Positions 44,934 to 53,878 are shown, numbered from the stretch's first letter. The stretch: DNA of 64,000 bases from Mongoliitalea lutea (GCF_014652135.1 NZ_BMYF01000014.1:56777-120776); one strand, 5' to 3'. Notes: generated from the letters alone by a model not told the origin. Translations and numbers: made by a program.

Positions 44934-47078
44934 ATGAATCTAAAATTTAGTTTGTTTAGTACGCTAGTTTTTTCATTGATTCAAGTGATTTTCACTGCTG
45001 GTAGCTTATTTGCGCAGACCCCTATCACTTTTAACACTCCAGGACAGTCCTTTTTTTATGTTCCCGCAGGAGTGACAAGTGTTACAGTTGATGTAATTGG
45101 TGCAGGTGGCGGTGGAGCAAATAGAACAACCAATAACCCTGGCGGCGGCGGCGGCGGCGGAGCATTTGCAAGATCAACGATAGCTGTTGTACCAGGTCAA
45201 GTATTATTTATCAATGTGGGTGCAGGAGGGAGAAGCGTTCCTTTTGCCAATGGTGGTGATTCTTGGGTTTCTTTAACCCCAAGTGTAGCCAATGCCATAG
45301 TGATTGCAGGCGGAGGAAATTCAGCGTCTGAAAACCAAACAACAGGAGCAGCGGGCGGTACGCCTTCTGGAAGCTTTGATATAGGTACCAGCGGAGGCTC
45401 GGGCGGTAATGGCCAAGCAAGTCCAAGAAGGGGCGGCGGCGGCGGCGGAGCTGGAAGAGCAGTAGGCAATGGTACAAATGGTGCAGTAGTAAACCAAGGG
45501 GCTCCTAATGGTGGACAAGGTGCAAGTTCAAATGGAGCCAATGGTTCAGCAGGTTCCACAGGTGGTGGAGGTGGCGGTTCAACCAGAAATGGGAATATTA
45601 TTGTTACGGGAGGTACTGGAGGTGCTGGTGGCAATGGTGCCGTAACTGTAAGTTACAGTATGGCACCAATAACAGATGGAACAATTCTAGATGATGGCGC
45701 AACTTCCGACAATGCCCTTATTTCTTTCACTACTAGCGGTACATGGACACCCCCTGCTGGGTTGGAAGCTTTTGAAGTATTGGTCATCGGCGGAGGCGGC
45801 GGTGGAGGTAGAGGTACTTCAGCTGGTGGAGGTGGCGCAGGTCAGGTCCTCGTTCGCAGCTTTTCAAATATCAATGGAGGTGCTGGATTTAATGGTACTG
45901 AAAGTTTTGCAATCGAAATAGGTACAGGAGGCAGTGGCTCAGGCAATACTAATAACAGAGGAGTAAATGGAACATCTTCAAGCTTTGATTTAGGCGGAAT
46001 CTATGAGGCAATTGCCGTAGGTGGTGGTGGTGGAGCCTCAGAAAATAATACTACAGGAAACTCAGGCGCTTCTGGCGGAGGAGGCTCAGGTCCGGGCAAT
46101 GGAGGAAATGGGACTAATGGGAACAATGGAGGTAATGGCGCTCAACCAATCGCTTTTAGAGCAGGTGGTGGCGGTGGCGGTGCTGGTTCTAGCGGATCAA
46201 ATGGAATTGTAGTACCTTTTACCTCATATACCACTGGCGGTAATGGTGGAGCGGGTGTTAACCCTACTGGATTTCCAGGTCCGTTTGCTGGAGGAGGAGG
46301 AGGTAACGGGATAATTTTCTTAGCACTGGGAGGCGGTGGATCTGGCGGTTCTGGCGGTGGTGGTAATGGCGGTGGTAATGGTAATGGTGGCTCCGGAGCG
46401 GCAAACTCAGGTTCTGGAGGTGGTGCTGGCGGAGCAGGGGGCGGCAATGGTGGCTCTGGAAGGGTAATCATCCGTTATCAAAACACCAGAATTCTTCCGG
46501 TCGAATATGTACATTTTGATGCACAGTTTGACCCCATCAATCGAGTAAATATCCTAGATTGGGCCACAGCTAAAGAATGGGAAAACTCCCACTTTGAAGT
46601 GGAACGTGCCCACAATCAAGTGAATGAATTCGTAAATATCGGTGAAGTAGAAGGTGCAGGATTTTCAGATGCCATCCTTTCTTACCAATTTAAAGACGAT
46701 CATTTGCCACTTGCGGGAGGCATGCTTTACTATCGATTGAAACAGGTAGACTTTGGGGGTACTTTTTCCTACAGTGATGTGGTAGGTGTACGTGTCGATC
46801 CAATTCAAAGTACTGGTAAAACATGGAAAGCCTATCCTAATCCTACCAATGGTACCAATCTGAAAATCGAACTTACCAAACGGCAGGACTTCAAAGATGA
46901 AATGATACAATTACGACTAACAAGTCCATCAGGAGTCAGTCATGGTTACCTAGGAAGACGGATGGAAGAACTAAATCTAGAAGTCAATCAGGTTTTGGAG
47001 CGCTCTTCTCCAGGAGTCTACATCCTAGAGATTCGATGGGGTAATGAAGTTGAATATCATAAGATTTTGAAAAAATAA
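44934..47078 (+). CDS. Glycine-rich T9SS-exported surface protein
   Basis: A 714-residue secreted protein. The signal peptide (about 1-28) ends GSLFAQ. Two glycine-rich modules follow, each opening with a beta-strand motif (FYVPAGVTSVTVDVIGAGGGG at about 40-60 and TPPAGLEAFEVLVIGGGGGGG at about 272-292) and continuing in Gly/Asn/Ser-rich repeats. A beta-sandwich stretch (RVNILDWATAKEWENSHFEVER) leads to the type A T9SS C-terminal domain (AYPNPTNGTNLKIELTK...GVYILEIRWGNEVEYHKIL). The DNA carries in-frame GGC runs, for example five repeats at 45141-45155 and at 45432-45446. It is preceded by its own promoter and followed by a terminator. Probably an extended surface or matrix protein; function unknown. 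Confidence 0.85.
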   Translation: MNLKFSLFSTLVFSLIQVIFTAGSLFAQTPITFNTPGQSFFYVPAGVTSVTVDVIGAGGGGANRTTNNPGGGGGGGAFARSTIAVVPGQVLFINVGAGGRSVPFANGGDSWVSLTPSVANAIVIAGGGNSASENQTTGAAGGTPSGSFDIGTSGGSGGNGQASPRRGGGGGGAGRAVGNGTNGAVVNQGAPNGGQGASSNGANGSAGSTGGGGGGSTRNGNIIVTGGTGGAGGNGAVTVSYSMAPITDGTILDDGATSDNALISFTTSGTWTPPAGLEAFEVLVIGGGGGGGRGTSAGGGGAGQVLVRSFSNINGGAGFNGTESFAIEIGTGGSGSGNTNNRGVNGTSSSFDLGGIYEAIAVGGGGGASENNTTGNSGASGGGGSGPGNGGNGTNGNNGGNGAQPIAFRAGGGGGGAGSSGSNGIVVPFTSYTTGGNGGAGVNPTGFPGPFAGGGGGNGIIFLALGGGGSGGSGGGGNGGGNGNGGSGAANSGSGGGAGGAGGGNGGSGRVIIRYQNTRILPVEYVHFDAQFDPINRVNILDWATAKEWENSHFEVERAHNQVNEFVNIGEVEGAGFSDAILSYQFKDDHLPLAGGMLYYRLKQVDFGGTFSYSDVVGVRVDPIQSTGKTWKAYPNPTNGTNLKIELTKRQDFKDEMIQLRLTSPSGVSHGYLGRRMEELNLEVNQVLERSSPGVYILEIRWGNEVEYHKILKK

Positions 47079-47090
47079 AATCAACTTTTA

Positions 47091-47125
47091 AAGAGCTCTT
47101 TCATTCAATTGAAAGAGCTTTTTTT
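47091..47125 (+). terminator. Terminator of the glycine-rich protein gene
   Basis: AGCTCTTTCA / TGAAAGAGCT, perfect 10-base stem with a 6-base loop, followed by seven T. Confidence 0.92.
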
Positions 47126-47171
47126 CTTAGAATAAAATTAGTTTTCGATCAAATGTTAAGGGATTGCCCTT

Positions 47172-47600
47172 TTATCGTTTTTCCTCATACCAAGACTTAT
47201 GTACGATCTTCCAGTGCCCATCGATCTTGAGTAAAGTCAGGTAATCGTAGTAATATACTCCCGGCCAAAAGAGTTCGGTGGTGGCTAAAGCCATGTAGCC
47301 TTTGAATTCGATATTGATCAAGCGATTATCAAAATCTGCTGGATTACGGGGAGTTCCTTGGGCGGTACCGGAAGCCCATTGTTCGTAGGGGGTTACGGTA
47401 AAGTTTTCCCCCCGGAAACCGATCAGGCGGGCATTGGCATCAAAGGCTTGATCTAATTTACTTCTATCCCGCTGCACCATTCCATCAAAGTAGAGCTGCA
47501 CAGTAGCCGCAATCGCCTCCCGCTCCTCCACCTCCGTCTGCCCAACAACAGCCGAAGCAAACAAGAACATCACCAAAACCAAGCTTCCAATTTTTCTCAT
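47172..47600 (-). CDS. Exported NTF2-like (lumazine-binding-like) protein
   Basis: A 142-residue protein with a signal peptide (about 1-20, ending SAVVGQ) and an NTF2/SnoaL-like alpha+beta domain (about 23-140). It starts with the helix EREAIAATVQLYFDGMVQRD and ends in the strands YDYLTLLKIDGHWKIVHKSW. This matches putative lumazine-binding/NTF2-like proteins common in Bacteroidota. Such folds bind small ligands or act as simple enzymes; nothing here identifies the ligand. Transcribed alone, upstream of a repeat-containing gap. Confidence 0.82.
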   Translation of the reverse strand: MRKIGSLVLVMFLFASAVVGQTEVEEREAIAATVQLYFDGMVQRDRSKLDQAFDANARLIGFRGENFTVTPYEQWASGTAQGTPRNPADFDNRLINIEFKGYMALATTELFWPGVYYYDYLTLLKIDGHWKIVHKSWYEEKR

Positions 47601-47642
47601 AATTTTCTATTTATTTCTCCGAAAAAGGGTTCTCGCAACGAC

Positions 47643-47695
47643 CGCTACGATTATCGCAACGAACGCAAAGTTTTAGGATACGCCCCCCTAATATC
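47643..47695. repeat. Direct repeat, copy 1
   Basis: Begins CGCTACGATTATCGCAACGA and includes GTTTTAGGATACGCCCCCCT. It matches copy 2 at 47873-47924 at nearly nine in ten positions by eye. Confidence 0.8.
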
Positions 47696-47872
47696 CATTC
47701 AATCCCGAGGTCTCGGGACAAGTTATCTAAGTATCAATCAATATCCTTTTTCAGCCACTGATTTTCACAGATAAACACAGATGCTTTGCTGACGCAAATT
47801 AGTATGGAACAACACCATCCACTATTTCAATTTATTTCCACCTTATTTCAAAATACAAGTTCACGCCAAGCC

Positions 47873-47924
47873 CGCCACGATTATCGCAACGAGCGCAAGG
47901 TTTTAGGATACGCTCCCCAATATC
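47873..47924. repeat. Direct repeat, copy 2
   Basis: Begins CGCCACGATTATCGCAACGA and includes GTTTTAGGATACGCTCCCCA. It lies 230 bases from copy 1 in the same orientation. Confidence 0.8.
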
Positions 47925-47961
47925 TTATTATCCAATATCAACAAATATCCACCAATATCCC

Positions 47962-49296
47962 CTAATACCCCACCCCCATAGCATACAACCCAAATGCAAA
48001 AATATCCGCTATCTCTGCTATCTGCATGGCCGTAGGTTTACCTGCACCGTGGCCAGCGTTGGTTTCGATACGGATAAGCACTGGATTGTTGCCTTGATGG
48101 GCATCTTGTAGGGTGGCAGCAAATTTGAAGGAATGGGCTGGAACTACTCTGTCATCATGATCCGCAGTAGTTACCAAGGTAGCAGGATAAGCTGCCGGAC
48201 GTAAGTTATGCAAAGGAGAATAGCCTTTTAAATAACGATACATTTCCTCGCTATCATCAGCCGTCCCGTAATCATAGGCCCAGCCAGCACCGGCCGTAAA
48301 CTGATGGTAACGCAACATATCTAAAACCCCTACCGCTGGGAAAGCAACTTTGGCCAAATCCGGTCGCTGGGTCATCACCGCACCTACCAATAAACCACCG
48401 TTACTGCCTCCACGCAATGCCAAATAATCGGAAGAAGTATAGCCTTTTTCAATTAAATATTCCCCAGCAGCAATAAAATCATCAAAGACATTCTGCTTGT
48501 TCATTTTGGTGCCAGCCAAATGCCAATTTTCACCGTACTCTCCTCCTCCACGAAGGTTAGGCACGGCATACACCCCTCCATTTTCCAACCATACGGTATT
48601 GGCGATGCTGAACGATGGTGTCAAACTCACCCCAAAACCTCCATAGCCATATAAAATCGTTGGGTTCTTCCCATTCAATTCCAGTCCCTTCTTGTGAGTG
48701 ATGATCATCGGAACGCGGGTACCATCTTTGGAGGTATAGAATACCTGATTGCTTTCGTATTGGCTAGGATCAAACTGAATTTTTGGTGCATTGTACAACA
48801 TGGATGCTCCCGAGGCAATGTCGTAACGGTAAGACGAACTCGGATTGATGTACGAAGTGAAAGAATAATACACATACTCTGCATCATTTTTTCCAGAAAA
48901 TCCTCCCGCAGTACCTACACCCGGCAGTTCAATCACACGCTCTTCATTTCCTTGGTAATCAAACTGACGAACTTCTGAAATGGCATCTTTCAAATAGGAT
49001 GCGAAAAACTTTCCTCCTGCTTTCGAAATATCCAACACATTGTCTGTTTCTGGAATAAGGTCTACCCAATTGGATGGAGCGAATTTGCTGACGGAAGTTT
49101 TGACAAGTTTATTATTCGGTGCACCCAAGTTGGTGAAAATAAAGAAGTCTCCTCCAGCATGGTCCACCACGTAATGGGTATTGTCCATATTGTTGACGAT
49201 CGGAATGATAGGCGTACTACTTCTAGTCAAATCCTGAAAATACAATTCATTGCCAGTCGTGCTATTCGCAGCAGTAATGATCAGATACTTACCCAT
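47962..49296 (-). CDS. Prolyl oligopeptidase, C-terminal fragment
   Basis: The downstream 444-codon frame. It carries the end of the beta-propeller (about 1-185) and the whole alpha/beta-hydrolase domain: [31 protein letters not shown], catalytic Ser298 in [13 protein letters not shown], an Asp in [10 protein letters not shown] and His416 in NAGHGAGK. The Met at its head (MGKYLII) is an artefact of the frameshift; there is no signal sequence. On its own this piece lacks the N-terminal part and would not be exported. Confidence 0.7.
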   Translation of the reverse strand: MGKYLIITAANSTTGNELYFQDLTRSSTPIIPIVNNMDNTHYVVDHAGGDFFIFTNLGAPNNKLVKTSVSKFAPSNWVDLIPETDNVLDISKAGGKFFASYLKDAISEVRQFDYQGNEERVIELPGVGTAGGFSGKNDAEYVYYSFTSYINPSSSYRYDIASGASMLYNAPKIQFDPSQYESNQVFYTSKDGTRVPMIITHKKGLELNGKNPTILYGYGGFGVSLTPSFSIANTVWLENGGVYAVPNLRGGGEYGENWHLAGTKMNKQNVFDDFIAAGEYLIEKGYTSSDYLALRGGSNGGLLVGAVMTQRPDLAKVAFPAVGVLDMLRYHQFTAGAGWAYDYGTADDSEEMYRYLKGYSPLHNLRPAAYPATLVTTADHDDRVVPAHSFKFAATLQDAHQGNNPVLIRIETNAGHGAGKPTAMQIAEIADIFAFGLYAMGVGY

Positions 49297-50086
49297 CCTC
49301 TGTTACGCTCGCACCCACATACCTCCTAGGATTGTTATCATCACCAAAAACCAATACGTCTTGACTTTGGTCCGTGCCGAGTTTATGGTAGTATAATTTA
49401 TGATTATTGGTAAATGCGGACAACTTGGAGCCTCCCGGCTTATCGTAGGTAGAATAGAAAAATCCTTCATTTCCCTTCCAGGCGATTCCGGTAAACTTGG
49501 CATCTAAAACCTTATCCTCCAAAGGCTCCTTGGTCAAGGCATTCATCACATAGATATCCCGCCAATCTGAACCCGCAACAGATACTGCGTAGGCAAACAA
49601 AGAACCATCAGAAGTAAAAGCAGCACCTCCCAAAGAGCTTGTCCCATCTTCCGATAATTTATTTGGGTCTAAAAAGAGTTCCTCTGCACCACCTTCGTAA
49701 GGTCTTCGGTACAGGATGGATTGATTTTGCAATCCATCATTTTTGTAGAAATACTCAAAATCCCCATTTTTGGACGGGGCAGAGATACGTTCGTAATTCC
49801 ATACTTCTTCCAAGCGCTTTCGGATAGCTTCACGAAATGGAATTTGCTCCAAATAAGCGAAGGTCACTTCATTTTGGGCCTGCACCCAGGCTTTCGTTTC
49901 GTCGGCATAATCGTCTTCCATCCATCGGTAAGGGTCAGCAACTGACTCCCCCCAATAACTGTCTACATGGTCGGATTTTTTGGATTCAGGATAGGTCATG
50001 TCAATAGTTGGGAATTTTTCTTGGGGTTGGCAAGCAAGGGTAACAAGCCCTGCCGCTGTAACATACAAGATACTTTTAATGTTCAT
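49289..50086 (-). CDS. Prolyl oligopeptidase, N-terminal fragment
   Basis: The upstream 265-codon frame. It carries a lipoprotein signal ([13 protein letters not shown]), the S9A N-terminal region ([35 protein letters not shown] in pieces; the ADPYRWMED motif is diagnostic) and the first propeller blades. It lacks the catalytic domain, so this product alone would be inactive. Confidence 0.7.
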   Translation of the reverse strand: MNIKSILYVTAAGLVTLACQPQEKFPTIDMTYPESKKSDHVDSYWGESVADPYRWMEDDYADETKAWVQAQNEVTFAYLEQIPFREAIRKRLEEVWNYERISAPSKNGDFEYFYKNDGLQNQSILYRRPYEGGAEELFLDPNKLSEDGTSSLGGAAFTSDGSLFAYAVSVAGSDWRDIYVMNALTKEPLEDKVLDAKFTGIAWKGNEGFFYSTYDKPGGSKLSAFTNNHKLYYHKLGTDQSQDVLVFGDDNNPRRYVGASVTEDG

Positions 50087-50153
50087 GGACTGTAAGTTTA
50101 TGGGTTTATGTACAAAAGCAGTGTGAATTTAGGAATGTTTAGCGATGTATTCC

Positions 50154-50161
50154 TTAAATTT
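50154..50161 (+). promoter_or_regulatory. Candidate -7 box for the ABC exporter gene
   Basis: TAAATTTG matches TAnnTTTG, 31 bases before the ATG at 50193. No clear -33 TTG. Confidence 0.45.
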
Positions 50162-50192
50162 GCGGGATTGATTATCATGTAGGTAGCTAAAA

Positions 50193-51983
50193 ATGGCAAA
50201 AAGAAGAGGCACAGCCCTTGAAGAACACGAAAAACGAAAGCTCAACAAACAGAATCTGAGTAAGCTGGGAGGGATATTTAAGTTTGTATGGCCGTATCGG
50301 TTCTCCTTTGTTATGGGAATGGTCTTCTTACTATTTTCCAGTCTTACGCTGCTGACTTTTCCCTTTGTAGCCGGTAAACTCATCGATACTGCCTCCGGAG
50401 AATCCTGGCTGGTAGAAGACATCAATGTCATTGCCTTGATGCTTGTAGGCATTTTGTTGATTCAAAGCGTTTTCTCCTTTTTCCGTGTGTGGCTTTTCGC
50501 TAAGGTCAATGAGCGGAGCATGCGGGATATCCGAAAGGCACTTTACTCCAAACTCGTGCAGCTTCCGATGACCTTCTTCGATAAGCGAAGAACGGGAGAA
50601 CTTATCAGCCGAATTACATCCGATGTTAGCATGTTGCAGGAGGCTTTTTCCACGACATTAGCTGAACTCTTCCGTCAATTGATTACGCTTTTGGCAGGGG
50701 TCGCATTTTTGTTTTTTACCACACCCAAACTGACCTTATTTATGGTGGCTACCTTCCCCGTATTGGTCATTTTTGCCATGGTATTTGGTCGCTTTATTCG
50801 CAAACTCTCCAAGCAAACGCAAGATGAGTTGGCTGCTGCAAATGTAATCGTAGAAGAAACCATGCAGTCCATTATGACTGTCAAATCATTCGTTGGGGAA
50901 GATTATGAATCCAAGCGTTATGAAAGTGGCTTGAATCGCGTGGTCAGTGTAGCTTTGAAAGCTGCCGGATTTAGAGGGGCTTTTATTTCCTTTATCATCT
51001 TTGCTTTGTTTGGAGGGATTGTGGCCGTTATGTGGTACGGGGCAACTTTGGTAGCTTCTGGAGAAATGAGCGTGGGTGATTTGGTTTCCTTTGTTTTGTA
51101 CACCACCTTCATTGGGGGTTCCATTGCTGGGCTAGGAGATATTTACGGACAAATCCAAAAAGCCATCGGTTCGTCCGAGCGGGTATTGGAGATTTTGGAT
51201 GAGGAACCAGAAGTTTCTACAGCAGATTTTCAGCAAGTACCTGTATTTGGAAACATTGCTTTTGACCAAGTGACGTTTGCCTATCCTACACGAACTGAGG
51301 TAGATGTACTCAAAAACATGAGTTTCGCAGTAGAAGCGGGACAAAAAATCGCCCTAGCGGGACATAGCGGGGCAGGAAAATCCACCATTATCCAGTTATT
51401 GCTCAAGTTTTACGAAGTAAGCAAAGGGGAAATCCGTGTAGATGGAAAACCATTGAAGGATTGGAATTTGAAACAACTGCGCTCCAATATCGGGATCGTA
51501 CCACAAGAGGTGTTATTGTTTGGTGGAAGTATCCGTGAAAACATTGCCTATGCAAAGCCTGATGCAACAGAGGAAGAAATCATCGAAGCTGCGAAAAAAG
51601 CCAATGCATGGCAGTTTATTACCAAACTTCCGGAAGGTTTGGACACTTTGGTAGGCGAGCGAGGCATCAAACTATCCGGAGGACAGCGTCAGCGGGTAGC
51701 GATTGCACGGGCAATCTTGAAAGACCCGGCTATTTTGATCTTGGACGAGGCAACCTCTTCTTTGGATGCGGAGTCGGAATCCTTGGTGCAGGAGGCGTTG
51801 GATGAGTTGATGAAAAACAGAACCACCATCATCATTGCGCATAGACTTGCTACCATCCGTAAGGTGGATAAAATCTATGTACTATCAGAAGGCAAAATCG
51901 TAGAACAAGGCTCTCACGAATCGCTGGCTTCTCAGGAAGAAGGCTTTTATGCCAACTTGGTACGATTGCAGTTTGCGGAGTGA
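50193..51983 (+). CDS. ABC exporter, fused permease and ATPase (ABCB type)
   Basis: A 596-residue half-transporter that would work as a dimer. Six membrane helices lie in the N-terminal 330 residues (first at about 35-57, FSFVMGMVFLLFSSLTLLTF). The ATPase domain (about 350-596) has Walker A GHSGAGKST, Q-loop GIVPQEVLLFGGSIRENIAY, signature LSGGQRQRVAIARAIL, Walker B ILILDEATSS and the H-loop IIAHRL. It resembles MsbA/BmrA-like lipid or drug exporters. It is transcribed alone, divergent from the peptidase gene. The substrate cannot be inferred. Confidence 0.93.
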   Translation: MAKRRGTALEEHEKRKLNKQNLSKLGGIFKFVWPYRFSFVMGMVFLLFSSLTLLTFPFVAGKLIDTASGESWLVEDINVIALMLVGILLIQSVFSFFRVWLFAKVNERSMRDIRKALYSKLVQLPMTFFDKRRTGELISRITSDVSMLQEAFSTTLAELFRQLITLLAGVAFLFFTTPKLTLFMVATFPVLVIFAMVFGRFIRKLSKQTQDELAAANVIVEETMQSIMTVKSFVGEDYESKRYESGLNRVVSVALKAAGFRGAFISFIIFALFGGIVAVMWYGATLVASGEMSVGDLVSFVLYTTFIGGSIAGLGDIYGQIQKAIGSSERVLEILDEEPEVSTADFQQVPVFGNIAFDQVTFAYPTRTEVDVLKNMSFAVEAGQKIALAGHSGAGKSTIIQLLLKFYEVSKGEIRVDGKPLKDWNLKQLRSNIGIVPQEVLLFGGSIRENIAYAKPDATEEEIIEAAKKANAWQFITKLPEGLDTLVGERGIKLSGGQRQRVAIARAILKDPAILILDEATSSLDAESESLVQEALDELMKNRTTIIIAHRLATIRKVDKIYVLSEGKIVEQGSHESLASQEEGFYANLVRLQFAE

Positions 51984-52134
51984 TTTTTTGACACAGATAA
52001 AGACAGATTTCGCAGTTTACCACAGTTTGTACCTGAATGGAGGTTGAGGTTTTACCCTTAAGAAATCATTCAGTAATCAAACTTTTTTTACTGGAATTGC
52101 ATTCTTAAAACGAATCAAACTCACAACAGCGATC

Positions 52135-52737
52135 ATGGAAAGACCAGATTTCAATATAGCAGAAGTAAACAAAATCATCCGTGGACGTAGGTCCATGTTT
52201 GTAGCACAATTCAAGGAAAATGACCCTGTAGATGATGCCATCATCGAGGAAATGCTCACCAATGCCACATGGGCACCTACCCATAAACTGACGGAACCAT
52301 GGGAATTTACCGTGTTTTCGGGAGAAGGCTTGAAGCGCTTTTCAGAATTCCAATCAGGCCTTTACAAGGAGCGAGCAGAAAAAGCTGGCAATTTTATCGA
52401 AGCTACCTACCAAAAACTGAAAGAAAACCCACTCAAAGCCTCCCACATCATCGCCATACAGCTCAAGCGTGACCTTCGTGCAAACTTACCTGTGATGGAA
52501 GAAATTGCAGCTGTTGCCATGGCTGTGCAAAACATGTACCTAACCGCCTCTGCCCACGGCCTTGCTGCCTACTGGGGAACCGGCGGACCAACATTCTGGC
52601 CGGAAGCCAAGGAATGGTTTGGTTTGGGCGAAGAAGATATGTTGATGGGCTTCTTCTACGTAGCCAAACCCGCTACAGACAGATGGCCAGCAGGGAGAAG
52701 AAGACCAGTTGGGGAGAAGGTGAATTGGGTTAGGTAA
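52135..52737 (+). CDS. Nitroreductase-family flavoprotein
   Basis: A 200-residue FMN-dependent oxidoreductase. The N-terminal RRSMFVAQF corresponds to the Arg-Arg-Ser FMN-phosphate site, followed by NATWAPTHKLTEPWEF (the ATWAPTH motif). The C-terminal half has AVAMAVQNMYLTASAHGLAAYWGTG and the late FYVAKPATDRWPAGRRRP. It looks like the YdjA-like compact subgroup. NAD(P)H-dependent reduction of nitro compounds or quinones is the family activity; the natural substrate is unknown. No operon partner is near. Confidence 0.92.
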   Translation: MERPDFNIAEVNKIIRGRRSMFVAQFKENDPVDDAIIEEMLTNATWAPTHKLTEPWEFTVFSGEGLKRFSEFQSGLYKERAEKAGNFIEATYQKLKENPLKASHIIAIQLKRDLRANLPVMEEIAAVAMAVQNMYLTASAHGLAAYWGTGGPTFWPEAKEWFGLGEEDMLMGFFYVAKPATDRWPAGRRRPVGEKVNWVR

Positions 52738-52805
52738 TGATATATGCTAGCGCGATATAAGTTGAAATAAGCCTATTGGCGATATATTGGTGGCGTTTAA
52801 ATAAG

Positions 52806-52849
52806 GAAATTATTCTTTAAAAAAACGTCAAGTGATTTCAGGACGAGAC
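52806..52849 (-). repeat. Dispersed repeat, inverted copy of 15983-16027
   Basis: GAAATTATTCTTTAAAAAAA followed by CGTCAAGTGATTTCAGGACG aligns with the reverse complement of 15983-16027 with one short gap and a few mismatches. Confidence 0.75.
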
Positions 52850-52870
52850 AATGGAGGGAGGAATGGTAGA

Positions 52871-52935
52871 ATGAAGGTGGAAGGATGAAGGTGGAAGGAT
52901 GAAGGATGAGGGATGAAGGATGAAGGATGAAGGTG
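52871..52935. repeat. GGATGAA-type short tandem repeat
   Basis: About nine degenerate 7-base units of GGATGAA/GGTGGAA. Minus-strand translation gives HPSSF-type repeats, which explains the spurious ORFs. Confidence 0.8.
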
Positions 52936-52988
52936 CTGCAAGCAGGAGGCGAGAAGCGTAGGGAAATGTAGAATGAAGGTGCCACGGT

Positions 52989-53008
52989 GGCTGAGCGGAG
53001 TCGAAGCC
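52989..53008. repeat. CTGAGCGGAGTCGAAG element
   Basis: GGCTGAGCGGAGTCGAAGCC, a short palindromic-ended repeat of a type widely scattered in Bacteroidota and Cyanobacteria. It is followed by GTGAACAGTG-type tandem units to 53041. Confidence 0.55.
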
Positions 53009-53086
53009 AGTGAACAGTGAGCAGTGGGAAGTGAACAGTGGCAAAAAAAGATATCCTTAAAATCAAACAATTGCATTTTTAGTAGA

Positions 53087-53119
53087 AGACCCGGCAGGTT
53101 TTTAAAACCTGCCGGGTCT
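53087..53119. repeat. Perfect 33-base palindrome
   Basis: AGACCCGGCAGGTTTT, one T, then AAAACCTGCCGGGTCT: 16-base perfect arms. This is a mobile-type palindromic repeat rather than a terminator, since no gene ends nearby on the plus strand. It could act as a distal terminator for the DinB gene on the minus strand, but lies 170 bases away. Confidence 0.8.
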
Positions 53120-53287
53120 GGATTTTCGATGTAGAAGTGAAGTCCACAGAGCAAAAATCCATCATTCCCTTGGCGAGCGTGGCGGAAAAGCGTTGCGCTC
53201 GTGGCGTGAAAAAAAGCGCCTCCTTTCGCAAGTCTGAAGACTTAAACCACACCGTGGACAGTCGACCGACCAACCGTGGACCACTTC

Positions 53288-53815
53288 TTACATTCCACTG
53301 AATCTTGGAGGCTCGATGCCATTGGCTCTAATGTAGGAAATTGCCGCCCCTCTGTGGTGGGTAGTGTGGTCATCGATCAAGGCTAATACTTGTCTGCGAC
53401 TAGCTGTACTACCAAAGATTTCTACATTCTCGGCAAACTGGGCAGCAGTCAGTCCACTGGCAGTGATCTTTACATAATCATAGCTTGCGGCAACTAAGGC
53501 TTTTAATTCCTCCTTGGTTGTTGGCTTTACACTCGGATCAAAAGATGGATCTGCTCCCATCATAAAGTTCTTCGCGATCATCACCATCGCTCCAGAAAGG
53601 TGTGTCACTTGCTCATTGAAACTCATAGCAGAAGCATGCGGCTTGTAGTCTAATAAGTTATCCGGCATTTTATCTACCACGTCCAGGGTAAACTGCTTGC
53701 CATTGTCCCATTTGGCAACAAATTCTTCCAGGGTTGTTTGTGCGGATACAGAAAATGCTGAAAAAACCATCAGCAAACTAAGCACAGTTCCGAAAATTAA
53801 ATGCATCTTTTTCAT
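53288..53815 (-). CDS. Exported DinB-like metal-binding protein
   Basis: A 175-residue protein with a signal peptide (about 1-25, ending SVSAQ) and a DinB/YfiT-like four-helix bundle. The expected metal-ligand histidines are present: His72 (QVTHLSG), His150 and His153/His154 (IDDHTTHHRGAA). Secreted DinB proteins are common in Cytophagales. Many members of the wider superfamily are thiol transferases, but this one has no assigned activity. Divergent from gldD with 63 bases between the starts. Confidence 0.88.
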   Translation of the reverse strand: MKKMHLIFGTVLSLLMVFSAFSVSAQTTLEEFVAKWDNGKQFTLDVVDKMPDNLLDYKPHASAMSFNEQVTHLSGAMVMIAKNFMMGADPSFDPSVKPTTKEELKALVAASYDYVKITASGLTAAQFAENVEIFGSTASRRQVLALIDDHTTHHRGAAISYIRANGIEPPRFSGM

Positions 53816-53866
53816 CGTTTAGCGTGTTTTGTACGTTTGAGTTAGGAAAACTTTTGATCAAAGTAC

Positions 53867-53874
53867 TACCTTTG
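53867..53874 (+). promoter_or_regulatory. Candidate -7 box placing the gldD transcript at its start codon
   Basis: TACCTTTG matches TAnnTTTG and ends only 4 bases before the gldD ATG at 53879, so transcription from it would give an almost leaderless mRNA. No well-placed -33 TTG. Confidence 0.4.
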
Positions 53875-53878
53875 ACCT

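Larger units (their letters stand above)
47601..47961. other. Repeat-containing intergenic region
   Basis: A 361-base gap with no gene. It holds two copies of a 52-base direct repeat (listed separately), a small palindrome TCCCGAGGTCTCGGGA (47703-47718), a common-type ATTTTCACAGATAAACACAG string (near 47763), and short CAATATCC-like repeats at 47917-47965. Confidence 0.6.
47962..50086 (-). pseudogene. Prolyl oligopeptidase (S9A) gene interrupted by a +1 frameshift
   Basis: Two overlapping frames encode consecutive parts of one S9A prolyl oligopeptidase. The first frame ends ...[12 protein letters not shown] at 49289, and the second continues [10 protein letters not shown] after an apparent MG start at 49296. 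Removing one G of the GGG run (49292-49294 on the complement) restores GAT-GGT-AAG and a single product of about 707 residues, the normal length. The enzyme cleaves short peptides after proline, in Bacteroidota usually as a periplasmic lipoprotein. The lesion may be a real inactivating mutation or an assembly error. Both halves are otherwise intact, so it is recent in either case. Confidence 0.85.
52738..53287. other. Repeat-dense intergenic region, no gene
   Basis: A 550-base gap packed with at least five different repeat types (entries below) plus a GGCGAGCGTGGCGG...GCGCTCGTGGCGTG stretch (about 53174-53206) and CCGTGGAC repeats (53245-53285). ORFs of 60-110 codons on the minus strand here are translations of the repeats and not genes. 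Confidence 0.7.

Noticed and set aside
45197..45634. Proline-rich ORF of 145 codons on the minus strand
   Set aside because: It is the antisense of the glycine-rich repeats (GGN read as NCC); there is no signal, start context or promoter. The same holds for 46142-46471.
49289..49296. Programmed ribosomal frameshift in the peptidase gene
   Set aside because: There is only a GGG run, no slippery heptamer, no downstream structure seen, and this family is not known to use frameshifting. Mutation or assembly error is simpler.
53087..53119. Terminator for the plus strand
   Set aside because: No plus-strand gene ends nearby, and the palindrome lacks a T-tract beyond the stem; a mobile palindromic repeat fits better.
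52797..53154. Several minus-strand ORFs with HPSSF-type repeats
   Set aside because: They are translations of the GGATGAA microsatellite and neighbouring non-coding repeats.
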